From the NCBI RefSeq assembly GCF_022952855.1, contig NZ_JALJDX010000221.1:124001-188000 (forward strand): a stretch of 64,000 nucleotides of DNA. Direction: 5' to 3'. Positions 41,725 to 49,813 of the stretch are shown here, piece by piece; position 1 is the stretch's first letter, and each line of letters starts with the position of its first letter. Origin of the DNA: Pseudomonas sp. RGM2987. Lineage in GTDB: Bacteria; Pseudomonadota; Gammaproteobacteria; Pseudomonadales; Pseudomonadaceae. A program made the position numbers and the translations under genes. The notes below the pieces were generated by a model. The model worked only from the letters and a program-made list of their open reading frames with translations, made no database searches and was not told where the DNA came from.

Positions 41725-42588
41725 ATGGGCTATCTACTTTTTGTGACATTGATCCAGGCATTTTCCTTCAGCCTGATCGGCGAATACCTAGCCGGGCATG
41801 TCGACAGTTATTTCGCGGTGCTGGTGCGGGTTCTGCTGGCGGGGCTGGTGTTCATTCCGTTGACGCGCTGGCGCCAGGTCGAGCCGGCGTTCATGCGCGG
41901 CATGCTGGTGATCGGTGCCTTGCAGTTTGGCGTGACCTACGTGTGCCTGTACCTGAGCTTCCGGGTACTGACCGTGCCCGAAGTCCTACTCTTCACCATC
42001 CTCACACCGTTGCACGTGACCTTGATCGAAGCTGCCCTGAACCGTCGCTTCAATCCCTGGGCGCTGATCGCGGCGCTGGTGGCCGTGGCCGGTGCGGCGG
42101 TGATTCGCTACGACCGGATCAATCCGGATTTCTTCATGGGCTTCCTGCTGCTGCAACTGGCCAACTTCACCTACGCGGCCGGGCAGGTGTTGTACAAGCA
42201 CTTGGTGGCGCGCCATCCGAGCGATCTGCCGCACTACCGACGGTTCGGCTATTTCTACCTCGGCGCGCTGGCGGTGGCGTTGCCGGCCTTCCTGTTGTTC
42301 GGCAAGGCGAACTTCTGGCCTGAAGCGCCGTTGCAATGGGGCGTGCTGGTGTTCCTTGGCCTGGTCTCCACCGCGCTGGGGCTCTATTGGTGGAACAAGG
42401 GCGCGTGCCTGGTCAACGGCGGGACGCTGGCGGTGATGAACAACCTGCACGTCCCGGTGGGGCTGTTGCTGAACTTGCTGATCTGGAACCAGCACGAGGA
42501 ACTGGGTCGGTTGTTCCTCGGTGGCTCGGTCATTCTGGCGGCGGTATGGATCAGCCGTCTGGGCCTGCGCAGCGCCCAGGCTACTTAG
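41725..42588 (+). CDS. EamA/DMT family transporter
   Basis: A 287-aa integral membrane protein with about ten helices, running from LFVTLIQAFSFSLIGEYLAG to LFLGGSVILAAVWISRLGL. The second half holds the EamA feature VSTALGLYWWNKGACLVNGG. It is probably an exporter of amino acids or related metabolites, but the substrate is unknown. Its last 8 nt overlap the end of the convergent LysR gene. Confidence 0.87.
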   Translation: MGYLLFVTLIQAFSFSLIGEYLAGHVDSYFAVLVRVLLAGLVFIPLTRWRQVEPAFMRGMLVIGALQFGVTYVCLYLSFRVLTVPEVLLFTILTPLHVTLIEAALNRRFNPWALIAALVAVAGAAVIRYDRINPDFFMGFLLLQLANFTYAAGQVLYKHLVARHPSDLPHYRRFGYFYLGALAVALPAFLLFGKANFWPEAPLQWGVLVFLGLVSTALGLYWWNKGACLVNGGTLAVMNNLHVPVGLLLNLLIWNQHEELGRLFLGGSVILAAVWISRLGLRSAQAT

Positions 42589-43468
42589 CCGCCAATTGCT
42601 CCACCAGGAACTCAATGAATGCCCGGGTTTTCTGCGGCAGGCGCCGGGCTGACGAGTACACCGCGTTGATGCTGATCGCCGGAGCCTGCCATTCGCACAG
42701 TACCGGTACCAATCGCCCGGCAGCCAGGCCTTCTTCGACGATGAAGTCCGGCAACAGCGCAATGCCCATGCCAGCCTCGGCGGCCTGGGCCAGCAAGTCG
42801 CCGTTGTTGACGTGCAACGGGCCGGTGACCGTGACCCGCTGCGTCTCCTTGCCGTTGCTCAGTTGCAGACTCACGCCACTTTGCAGATAACCGTAGTTGA
42901 GGCACTGGTGGGCGCGCAGGTCCTGGGGCGTCTGCGGTACACCGACGCGCTCCAGGTACGCGGGGGCGGCGACCATGATCCGCGGCGCGGGGGCCAGTTG
43001 CCGGGCGATCATGGTTGAGTCCGGCATGCTGGCGATGCGGATGGTCACGTCGAAACCGCCGCGCACCGGGTCGACCTGCTGGTCACTGAGCACCACTTGC
43101 AACTCGATGTTCGGATGCTGCTCATGGAACAGCGGGATCAGCTTGCCCAGCCGACGCAGGCCGAACGACATCGGCGCATTGACCCGCAACACCCCGCGCA
43201 ACTCACCGATTCCATCCCGGGCTCGTTGTTCGGCCTCATCCAGTGCCGCCAGGACTTCCCTTGCCGCTTCGAAATACTCCGCGCCCGCCTCGGTGAGATG
43301 CAGGCTGCGGGTGGTGCGTTGTAGCAGCTGCACGCCGATCGCTTCTTCCAGCGCCTGAATCTGCTTGCTGACCTTCGACCTCGGCACGTCCATGGCCCGT
43401 GCGGCGGCGGCAAAGCCGTTTTCGCCCACCGTGACGACGAACGCGCGCATGCATTCGATGCGATCCAT
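42581..43468 (-). CDS. LysR family transcriptional regulator
   Basis: A 295-aa LysR regulator. The DNA-binding part (RIECMRAFVVTVGENGFAAA, VPRSKVSKQIQALEEAIG) is intact and the effector domain follows. ATG 43468 is chosen because the longer reading adds 39 residues not found in LysR proteins. It is divergent from the isochorismatase-family hydrolase, with a 158-nt gap containing a palindrome suited to LysR binding, so it probably controls that gene and itself. Confidence 0.9.
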   Translation of the reverse strand: MDRIECMRAFVVTVGENGFAAAARAMDVPRSKVSKQIQALEEAIGVQLLQRTTRSLHLTEAGAEYFEAAREVLAALDEAEQRARDGIGELRGVLRVNAPMSFGLRRLGKLIPLFHEQHPNIELQVVLSDQQVDPVRGGFDVTIRIASMPDSTMIARQLAPAPRIMVAAPAYLERVGVPQTPQDLRAHQCLNYGYLQSGVSLQLSNGKETQRVTVTGPLHVNNGDLLAQAAEAGMGIALLPDFIVEEGLAAGRLVPVLCEWQAPAISINAVYSSARRLPQKTRAFIEFLVEQLAAK

Positions 43469-43483
43469 GATTGTCCCTATTTT

Positions 43484-43498
43484 AGAATCAATGATTCT
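43484..43498. promoter_or_regulatory. LysR-type operator candidate
   Basis: AGAATCA, one A, then TGATTCT: a perfect 7-bp-arm palindrome in the AT-rich divergent gap between the LysR gene and the hydrolase. A direct repeat TTGTCCCT flanks it (43470 and 43512). The binding role is inferred from position. Confidence 0.5.
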
Positions 43499-43626
43499 CG
43501 ATTTTAGGTAATTGTCCCTTTTATGGCTAGCCCCTAAAGTAGCACCCATGGCGACGACATCACCGCTGAAGCGAACGTCGACCACCCCTAACTGATTGAA
43601 ATCTTGACATTAAAAAGGAACACACC

Positions 43627-44271
43627 ATGTCTAACCGCGAACTGCTGAACCCAACCAACTCCGCCCTGATCCTGATCGACCATCAGCCACAAATGGCCTT
43701 TGGCGTGCAGTCGATCGACCGTCAGACCTTGAAGAACAACACCGTGGGTTTGGCTAAGGCAACGAAGATCTTCAACGTACCGACCATCTACACCTCGGTC
43801 GAAACCGAAAGCTTCAGCGGCTACATCTGGCCGGAGTTGCTGGCCGTTCACCCGGATCAGAAACCCATCGAACGTACTTCGATGAACTCCTGGGAAGACA
43901 AGGCGCTGGTCGACGCAGTAAAAGCCACCGGCCGCAAGAAACTGATCATCGCGGCGCTCTGGACCGAGGTCTGCCTGACCTTCCCGGCCCTGGAAGCACT
44001 GGCTGAAGGCTACGAGGTGTACATCGTCACCGACGCCTCCGGCGGCACCACCAAAGAAGCCCACGACATGTCAGTACAGCGCATGATTCAGGCCGGTGCG
44101 GTACCGGTGACCTGGCAGCAAGTGCTGCTCGAATACCAGCGTGACTGGGCGCACAAAGAAACTTACGAGGCGGTGATGCAACTGGTCCTGGAACACAGCG
44201 GCGCCTACGGCATGGGCGTGGACTACGCCTACACCATGGTGCACAAGGCACCGCAGCGTCAGGCCAAATAA
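43627..44271 (+). CDS. Isochorismatase-family (YcaC-like) hydrolase
   Basis: A 214-aa cysteine hydrolase of the isochorismatase superfamily, YcaC-like branch. Catalytic Asp is in ALILIDHQPQM and the nucleophile Cys116 is in LWTEVCLTFPALEAL, with a family cis-peptide region before it. The C-terminal extension (MQLVLEHSGAYGMGVDYA) is usual for YcaC, which forms large ring-stacked oligomers. The substrate is unknown. AAAAAGGA lies 8-10 nt before the ATG. It is probably induced through the divergent LysR regulator. Confidence 0.9.
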   Translation: MSNRELLNPTNSALILIDHQPQMAFGVQSIDRQTLKNNTVGLAKATKIFNVPTIYTSVETESFSGYIWPELLAVHPDQKPIERTSMNSWEDKALVDAVKATGRKKLIIAALWTEVCLTFPALEALAEGYEVYIVTDASGGTTKEAHDMSVQRMIQAGAVPVTWQQVLLEYQRDWAHKETYEAVMQLVLEHSGAYGMGVDYAYTMVHKAPQRQAK

Positions 44272-44287
44272 CCAACCGAAGCGGTAA

Positions 44288-44429
44288 CCCCTGTGGGAGC
44301 GAGGTGTGCCCGGTATTGGTATACGAACCGAATCCCTGTGGGAGCGGGCTTGCTCGCGAAAGCAGAGTATCAGTTGATATCTGATTGACTGACCCACCGC
44401 CTTCGCGAGCAAGCCCGCTCCTACAAGGG
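44288..44429. repeat. REP cluster (family A)
   Basis: A truncated unit (GTGGGAGCGAGGTGTGCCC at 44293) precedes a full inverted pair (44336-44427), between two convergent genes. Confidence 0.88.
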
Positions 44430-44441
44430 GTGGTGTGGGTT

Positions 44442-45740
44442 TCAGATGACCTTTTTCTGTGGCTCGGCTATGTGACTCGCCCCCAACACCGCCGGCAGCA
44501 TCCCCGAACGCAAATCCATGCCACTGGGCTGCTGGTACAGGTTCAACCCGAACTCCGGCATCACCGCCAGCAGATAATCGAAAATATCCCCCTGGATGCG
44601 CTCGTAATCGGCCCACACCGTGGTGCCGGTGAAGCAGTAGATTTCCAGTGGTATGCCCTGGGCCGTGGTTTGCAACTGGCGGACCATGCAGGTCATGTTC
44701 GGTTGGATCTCGGGATGGCTCTTCAGGTACGCCAAGGCGTAGGCGCGGAAGGTGCCCAGGTTGGTCATGCGCCGGCGGTTGGCCGACATGACCGCGACGT
44801 TGCCCTGGGCTTCGTTCCAGGCCTTGAGTTCGGCCTGTTTGCGGCTGATGTAGTCGGTTAGCAGACGCACCTGGGTCAGGCGCTGTTCTTCCTCATCGTG
44901 TAGAAAGCGCACGCCGCTGGCGTCGATGAACAGGCTGCGCTTGATCCGCCGCCCGCCGGACTGCTGCATGCCGCGCCAGTTCTTGAACGATTCGGACATC
45001 AGCCGCCAAGTGGGGATCGAGACGATGGTCTTGTCGAAGTTCTGCACCTTGACCGTGTGCAGGGTGATGTCCACCACGTCGCCATCGGCACCGACCTGGG
45101 GCATCTCGATCCAGTCGCCAACCCTCAACATGTCGTTGCTGGTCAATTGCACGCTGGCGACGAAGGACAACAGCGTGTCCTTGTAGACCAGCAGGATTAC
45201 CGCCGACATCGCACCCAAACCCGACAGCAGTAACAGCGGCGAGCGGTCGATCAGCGTGGCGACGATGATGATCGCGCCGAACACATAGAGCACCATTTTC
45301 GTCAGTTGCACATAGCCCTTGATCGAGCGGGTACGTGCATGTTCGGTGCGGGCGTAGACATCCAGCAGGGCGCTGAGCAGGGCACTCAGTGCCAGCACCA
45401 TGAACAGGATGGTGAAGGCCGTGGCGACATTGCCGAGCAGTACCAGGCTGGTCTTGCCGAGTTCCGGCACCAGGTGCAGGCCGGACTGGATGATCAGTGA
45501 TGGGGTGGTCTGCGCCAGGCGATGGAAAACCTTGTTCTGGCGCAGGTCATTGACCCAGTGCAAGGCGGGCTGGCGTCCCAGCAGCTTGGCACCGTGCAGG
45601 ATCAGGTAGCGCGCCACGCGCCCGAACACCAGGGCGATGGTCAGCAGCAACAACAGGCCGAGGCTGGAATGCAGGAGCGGGTGCTGGTCTAGGGCACCCC
45701 AGAGGTCTTGGAGGTTGACCCAGAGCTGTTTGATATCCAT
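44442..45740 (-). CDS. Mechanosensitive ion channel (MscS family, YbdG-like)
   Basis: A 432-aa inner-membrane protein. N-terminal helices lie near residues 25-43, 95-120 and 140-165. The pore helix region LLSGLGAMSAVILLVYKDTLLS precedes the MscS beta domain (SVQLTSNDMLRVGDWIEMPQ, GDVVDITLHTVKVQNFDKTIV), and a large cytoplasmic C-terminal domain follows. Length and the RVGDWIEMPQVGADGDV segment fit the YbdG branch. It would release solutes at hypo-osmotic shock. The gene is monocistronic, divergent from the helicase gene. Confidence 0.9.
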   Translation of the reverse strand: MDIKQLWVNLQDLWGALDQHPLLHSSLGLLLLLTIALVFGRVARYLILHGAKLLGRQPALHWVNDLRQNKVFHRLAQTTPSLIIQSGLHLVPELGKTSLVLLGNVATAFTILFMVLALSALLSALLDVYARTEHARTRSIKGYVQLTKMVLYVFGAIIIVATLIDRSPLLLLSGLGAMSAVILLVYKDTLLSFVASVQLTSNDMLRVGDWIEMPQVGADGDVVDITLHTVKVQNFDKTIVSIPTWRLMSESFKNWRGMQQSGGRRIKRSLFIDASGVRFLHDEEEQRLTQVRLLTDYISRKQAELKAWNEAQGNVAVMSANRRRMTNLGTFRAYALAYLKSHPEIQPNMTCMVRQLQTTAQGIPLEIYCFTGTTVWADYERIQGDIFDYLLAVMPEFGLNLYQQPSGMDLRSGMLPAVLGASHIAEPQKKVI

Positions 45741-45934
45741 GGACGAAACGATTCTTCTATAAAGGACGCGACGGCGCGATTAGAGCATTTAAGCCGGTCC
45801 AGGTGACTGTTTGCGGCGTACCGGTTGAAAAAAATGCCGCTGATTGTCGGCGTTTGCAGAAAGAAACTCGGCCTTCGCGCTCGAAACCGTTACCCTATGC
45901 AGCTGTTTTTTTGCATTTCTTCGAGGTAGCACCC

Positions 45935-47281
45935 GTGTTTTCCGAATTCGCCCTGCACGAACGCCTGCTCAAAGCCGTGGCCGAGCTTAAATTTGTCGAG
46001 CCAACGCCCGTGCAGGCAGCGGCCATCCCGCTCGCGCTCCAGGGGCGTGACCTGCGGGTGACGGCGCAAACCGGCAGCGGCAAGACCGCCGCGTTCGTGC
46101 TGCCGATCCTCAATCGCCTGATCGGCCCGGCCAAGATTCGCGTCAGCATCAAGACTTTGATCCTGCTGCCGACCCGTGAACTGGCCCAGCAGACCTTGAA
46201 GGAAGTGGAGCGCTTTTCGCAGTTCACCTTCATCAAGTCCGGCCTGATCACTGGCGGTGAAGACTTCAAGGTCCAGGCCGCCATGCTGCGCAAGGTGCCG
46301 GATATCCTGATCGGCACCCCGGGGCGGATGATCGAGCAACTGAACGCCGGCAACCTGGACCTGAAAGAAGTCGAAGTGCTGGTGCTGGACGAAGCCGACC
46401 GCATGCTCGACATGGGTTTTGCCGAAGACGTGCAGCGCCTGGTGGACGAATGCGTCAACCGCCAGCAGACCATGCTGTTCTCTGCCACCACCGGTGGTTC
46501 GGGTCTGCGGGAGATGGTCGCCAAGGTGCTGAACAACCCGGAGCACTTGCAACTCAACGCGGTCAGCCAACTGAACTCCACGACGCGTCAGCAGATCATC
46601 ACGGCTGACCACAACGTCCATAAAGAGCAGATCCTGAACTGGCTGCTCGCCAACGAAACCTACGAAAAAGCCATTGTGTTCACCAACACCCGGGCCATGG
46701 CCGACCGCATCTACGGTCGCCTGGTGGCTCAGGAATACAAGGCGTTCGTGCTGCACGGCGAGAAGGACCAGAAGGACCGCAAGCTGGCGATCGATCGCCT
46801 CAAGCAGGGCGGCGTGAAAATCCTCGTCGCCACCGACGTCGCCGCCCGTGGCCTGGACGTGGATGGCCTGGACATGGTCATCAACTTCGACATGCCCCGC
46901 AGCGGTGACGAATACGTGCACCGCATCGGCCGTACCGGCCGCGCCGGCAACGATGGCTTGGCGATCTCGCTGATCTGCCACGGCGACTGGAACCTGATGT
47001 CGAGCATCGAGCGCTACCTCAAGCAGAGCTTCGAGCGCCGCACCATCAAGGAAGTCAAAGGCACCTACGGCGGACCGAAGAAGGTCAAGGCCTCGGGCAA
47101 GGCTGTGGGCGTGAAGAGGAAAAAGGTCGACGCCAAGGGCGACAAGAAGAAAACCGCCGCCAAGGCCCCGACCAAGCGCAAGACCGCCAACCGCCCGAAA
47201 GCCGAAGCGCCTTCGCTGGTGAGCAAGGACGGCATGGCCCCGCTCAAACGCCGCAAGCCAGAGGCTCCGGCGGCTGAGTGA
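45935..47281 (+). CDS. DEAD-box ATP-dependent RNA helicase
   Basis: A 448-aa cold-shock/ribosome-type DEAD-box helicase. The Q motif is in FVEPTPVQAAAIPLAL, Walker A AQTGSGKT at residues 44-51, DEAD at 152-155, then SAT and HRIGRTGRAG. A Lys/Arg-rich C-terminal tail from about residue 375 should bind RNA. The GTG at 45935, with GAGGT 8 nt upstream, is chosen over an in-frame ATG at 45803 that would add 44 non-family residues. It acts in RNA unwinding, probably in ribosome assembly or decay; RhlE- and SrmB-like assignments are both possible. A terminator follows. Confidence 0.9.
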   Translation: MFSEFALHERLLKAVAELKFVEPTPVQAAAIPLALQGRDLRVTAQTGSGKTAAFVLPILNRLIGPAKIRVSIKTLILLPTRELAQQTLKEVERFSQFTFIKSGLITGGEDFKVQAAMLRKVPDILIGTPGRMIEQLNAGNLDLKEVEVLVLDEADRMLDMGFAEDVQRLVDECVNRQQTMLFSATTGGSGLREMVAKVLNNPEHLQLNAVSQLNSTTRQQIITADHNVHKEQILNWLLANETYEKAIVFTNTRAMADRIYGRLVAQEYKAFVLHGEKDQKDRKLAIDRLKQGGVKILVATDVAARGLDVDGLDMVINFDMPRSGDEYVHRIGRTGRAGNDGLAISLICHGDWNLMSSIERYLKQSFERRTIKEVKGTYGGPKKVKASGKAVGVKRKKVDAKGDKKKTAAKAPTKRKTANRPKAEAPSLVSKDGMAPLKRRKPEAPAAE

Positions 47282-47302
47282 ATCGGCGGCACTGCTTCAC
47301 AA

Positions 47303-47330
47303 AAAAAACCGGACCTGTGTCCGGTTTTTT
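47303..47330 (+). terminator. Rho-independent terminator of the helicase gene
   Basis: Perfect 12-bp stem AAAAAACCGGAC / GTCCGGTTTTTT around CTGT, ending in a T-run, 22 nt after the helicase stop. The stem also serves as a terminator on the other strand. Confidence 0.93.
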
Positions 47331-47367
47331 TATGGGTGGAAACCCACACTCAAGCTTGGCACTGCCC

Positions 47368-47506
47368 CCGTGGCGAGGGAGCTTGCTCCCGCTGGACTGC
47401 GCAGCAGGCCCAACGATAGCGGCCTGCTCATCAGCCTCATAGGTTGACTGCCTGAGCAGAGGGGGCGCTTCGCACCCCAGCGGGAGCAAGCTCCCTCGCC
47501 ACAAGA
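47368..47506. repeat. Paired REP element (family B)
   Basis: TGGCGAGGGAGCTTGCTCCC and its complement face each other across a spacer of about 90 nt, the longest family B spacer in the window. Confidence 0.88.
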
Positions 47507-47529
47507 GCCGGGGGGTTGGCTTTGGTTGA

Positions 47530-47802
47530 TTAGCCAGCCTTTTTCTCGGCGTCTTTCAACTCACCCAAGCGCTTATCGATCAACTGGCACTTGTCCGGCA
47601 GATCCTTGCTGGCCGTGTCCAGGTCCATGGCCTGCAATTCATCATTGATTTCCTTGGCCTTGGTCGGGTTTTGCTGGGTGAGCCGAGTCACTTCCTGGGC
47701 CAGTTGTTCACGCTTGACGGTGGCCTCCTCGGGGGTGCAGGCCCAGGCGGGCAGGGCGCTGGCGAGGGCGGCGGCGAGGGTGAGCTGCATGAGGGTTTTC
47801 AT
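47530..47802 (-). CDS. Small periplasmic protein, hypothetical
   Basis: A 90-aa protein with a signal peptide (KTLMQLTLAAALASALPAWA) and a mature charged helical region (EEATVKREQLAQEVTRLTQQ) containing two Cys (ACTPEE and KCQLID). It probably forms a short disulfide-linked helical hairpin in the periplasm. A longer in-frame reading is unlikely because it displaces the signal peptide. No family role is known. It is divergent from the TPS operon, and the 280-nt gap holds the promoter for that operon. Confidence 0.75.
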   Translation of the reverse strand: MKTLMQLTLAAALASALPAWACTPEEATVKREQLAQEVTRLTQQNPTKAKEINDELQAMDLDTASKDLPDKCQLIDKRLGELKDAEKKAG

Positions 47803-48011
47803 GGTGGGGGCCTCGTATTCCTTGTAGGCAGGTAATGGGTTGAGGCTGGTGTCGGGTGGAAAGTTCATTGCCAAGGCTTGGTTGTCGTCCATTTCCCGCA
47901 GCTTCCTACGACCCTTCCAGTCGCTCGACGAGACATTTCTTGCCGTATAGAGAGAAGGAGCTGATTTCAGATGAGCGGTCCCAGCGATAGCCTCAAAGCT
48001 CAATTATTTAA

Positions 48012-48040
48012 TTGACGTCAAAATGATGGCTAACTAATAT
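48012..48040 (+). promoter_or_regulatory. Sigma70 promoter for the tpsB-tpsA operon
   Basis: TTGACG (48012-48017), a 17-nt spacer, then TAATAT (48035-48040), close to consensus in both hexamers with ideal spacing. It sits in the AT-rich gap 43 nt before the tpsB start codon, the only such match that I noticed in this gap. Confidence 0.75.
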
Positions 48041-48082
48041 CGCGCCGCTATTTTGATATCACTTTCGCTCGAGGGATCGAAC

Positions 48083-49789
48083 ATGTCCTCACCCGCCCTT
48101 TGGGCGAGGTTGTGCCTGGCTTTGCTATGCCTTTCTCCACTGAGCCTTGCCAACGCCGCCACCACGCCCGGTGACACGGACCTGATCCGCGAGCGCCAGA
48201 ATCGCCTGCTCGAAGAGCAGCGTCGGCGTCTGGAAGACTTGAAGGACCTGCCTGGCAAAGAGACGCAGCCGACCCAGTCCACGGCGCCTGCCGACAGCCG
48301 TTGCTTCCCGATCCAGACCATCGAACTCAAGGGCGCCGACAGTCTCTCTAAACGCGAGCGCCAGGCTTTGCTCAAGCCCTATATCGGCCAATGCCTGGGC
48401 GTGACGCAGCTCAACGAACTGCTCAAGGTCATCACCGACCACTACATCGAAAAAGGCCTGGTCACCAGCCGTGCCTACCTTCCGCAGCAGGATCTTTCCG
48501 GCGGGCACCTGCAAGTGCTGGTGGTCGAGGGACGGCTCGAAGGTCTGAAAGGCGCCGAAAACAGCCAACTGTCGGAGCGCGAATTGGCCATGGCATTCCC
48601 CGGCCAGACCGGCGAGCTGGTCAACCTGCGAGAGATCGAACAGATGGTCGATCAGCTCAATCGCCTGCCATCGAACCAGGCGAAAATGGAGCTGACCCCC
48701 GGCCAGAACGTCGGCGGCAGTGAAGTGCGCGTCACCAACGAGCCGAAAAAGCCCTGGCGTGCCGGGCTGTCGCGCAGCAACGACGGCCAGCGCAGCACCG
48801 GTGAGCAGCAGTGGGGCAGCAGCTTTGAATGGGACAGCCCACTGGGCCTGGCTGACCAGTTGATGCTGCGCGGCGGTCACGACGCAATGACCGACCACCA
48901 GCACACCTCCAACAACGCGATGCTCTATTACAACCTGCCTTGGGGCTGGTGGAACGTCAGCTACACCTACAGCCAGAGCGAGTACCGCTCGCAGATCGCC
49001 GCCAACGGTTTCAACTTCAAGCAGACCGGCGACAGCCAGAACCATCAGTTGCGGGTCGAGCGGGTAATCCACCGCGATGCGCTGAGCAAGACCTCCCTCA
49101 ACACTGGCCTTTCGTACCTGCGCACCAACAACTTCATCGAAGACAGCAAGCTTCGCGAGAGCAGCAATCGCATCAGCGAGGCCCAGTTCGGCATCAACCA
49201 TGGACGGCGGGTCGGCAGTGCCTTCGTCAACCTCGATCTGGGAATGCAGGAAGGCATCGGTGCCCTCGATGCCCAGGGCGATCACGACCCGGGCCCCGGC
49301 GTGCCGGACGCGCGCTATCGCAAATACACCGCCACCGCCAGCTACCTGCAACCGTTCAAGCTGTGGGACGAGTCGTTCAGCTTCAGCAGCCTGATGACCG
49401 GCCAGCGCAGTGAAGACGTGCTGTTCAGCCCGCAGCGCATGAGCCTGGGCGGGCAGTCGTCGATTCGTGGTTACAAGGACCAATCCTTGTCTGGCGACAG
49501 CGGCGGCTACTGGCGCAACGACTTGCGCTGGAGCCGTCCGGTGACGCTGGAGTGGCTGCGCCCGGTATTTGCCGAATATGGCACCAGCCTCGGTTATGAC
49601 CAGGGCGTGATTCGCGGTGACCGCTACAACGGCCAACAACACGGGCGCATGTCGAGCAACTCGCTGGAGCTGTTCGCCCGCGGTGAGCACCTCAGCGCCA
49701 GCGTCACCTTCGCCCACTCCCTGGAACGACCGGACGCCCTGACCGAGCGCGAAGCGCCGATCTACTTCCGCATCGATGCATTTCTCTAA
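48083..49789 (+). CDS. TpsB outer-membrane transporter (ShlB/FhaC/HecB family)
   Basis: Omp85-like secretion partner of 568 aa that exports the adjacent TpsA through the outer membrane. A signal peptide (LCLALLCLSPLSLANA) is followed by a helical segment (TDLIRERQNRLLEEQRR) that plugs the pore in FhaC, two POTRA domains up to about residue 215, and a 16-strand barrel. The lid-loop motif SSIRGYKDQSLSGDSG lies near residue 460, and the last residue is preceded by aromatic IYFRIDAFL. ATG 48083 has GAGGG before it; an ATG 30 nt upstream is less likely. tpsA begins 24 nt after the stop. Confidence 0.93.
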   Translation: MSSPALWARLCLALLCLSPLSLANAATTPGDTDLIRERQNRLLEEQRRRLEDLKDLPGKETQPTQSTAPADSRCFPIQTIELKGADSLSKRERQALLKPYIGQCLGVTQLNELLKVITDHYIEKGLVTSRAYLPQQDLSGGHLQVLVVEGRLEGLKGAENSQLSERELAMAFPGQTGELVNLREIEQMVDQLNRLPSNQAKMELTPGQNVGGSEVRVTNEPKKPWRAGLSRSNDGQRSTGEQQWGSSFEWDSPLGLADQLMLRGGHDAMTDHQHTSNNAMLYYNLPWGWWNVSYTYSQSEYRSQIAANGFNFKQTGDSQNHQLRVERVIHRDALSKTSLNTGLSYLRTNNFIEDSKLRESSNRISEAQFGINHGRRVGSAFVNLDLGMQEGIGALDAQGDHDPGPGVPDARYRKYTATASYLQPFKLWDESFSFSSLMTGQRSEDVLFSPQRMSLGGQSSIRGYKDQSLSGDSGGYWRNDLRWSRPVTLEWLRPVFAEYGTSLGYDQGVIRGDRYNGQQHGRMSSNSLELFARGEHLSASVTFAHSLERPDALTEREAPIYFRIDAFL

Positions 49790-49813
49790 TTCTGCTGTAA
49801 CGAGACCTTGACC

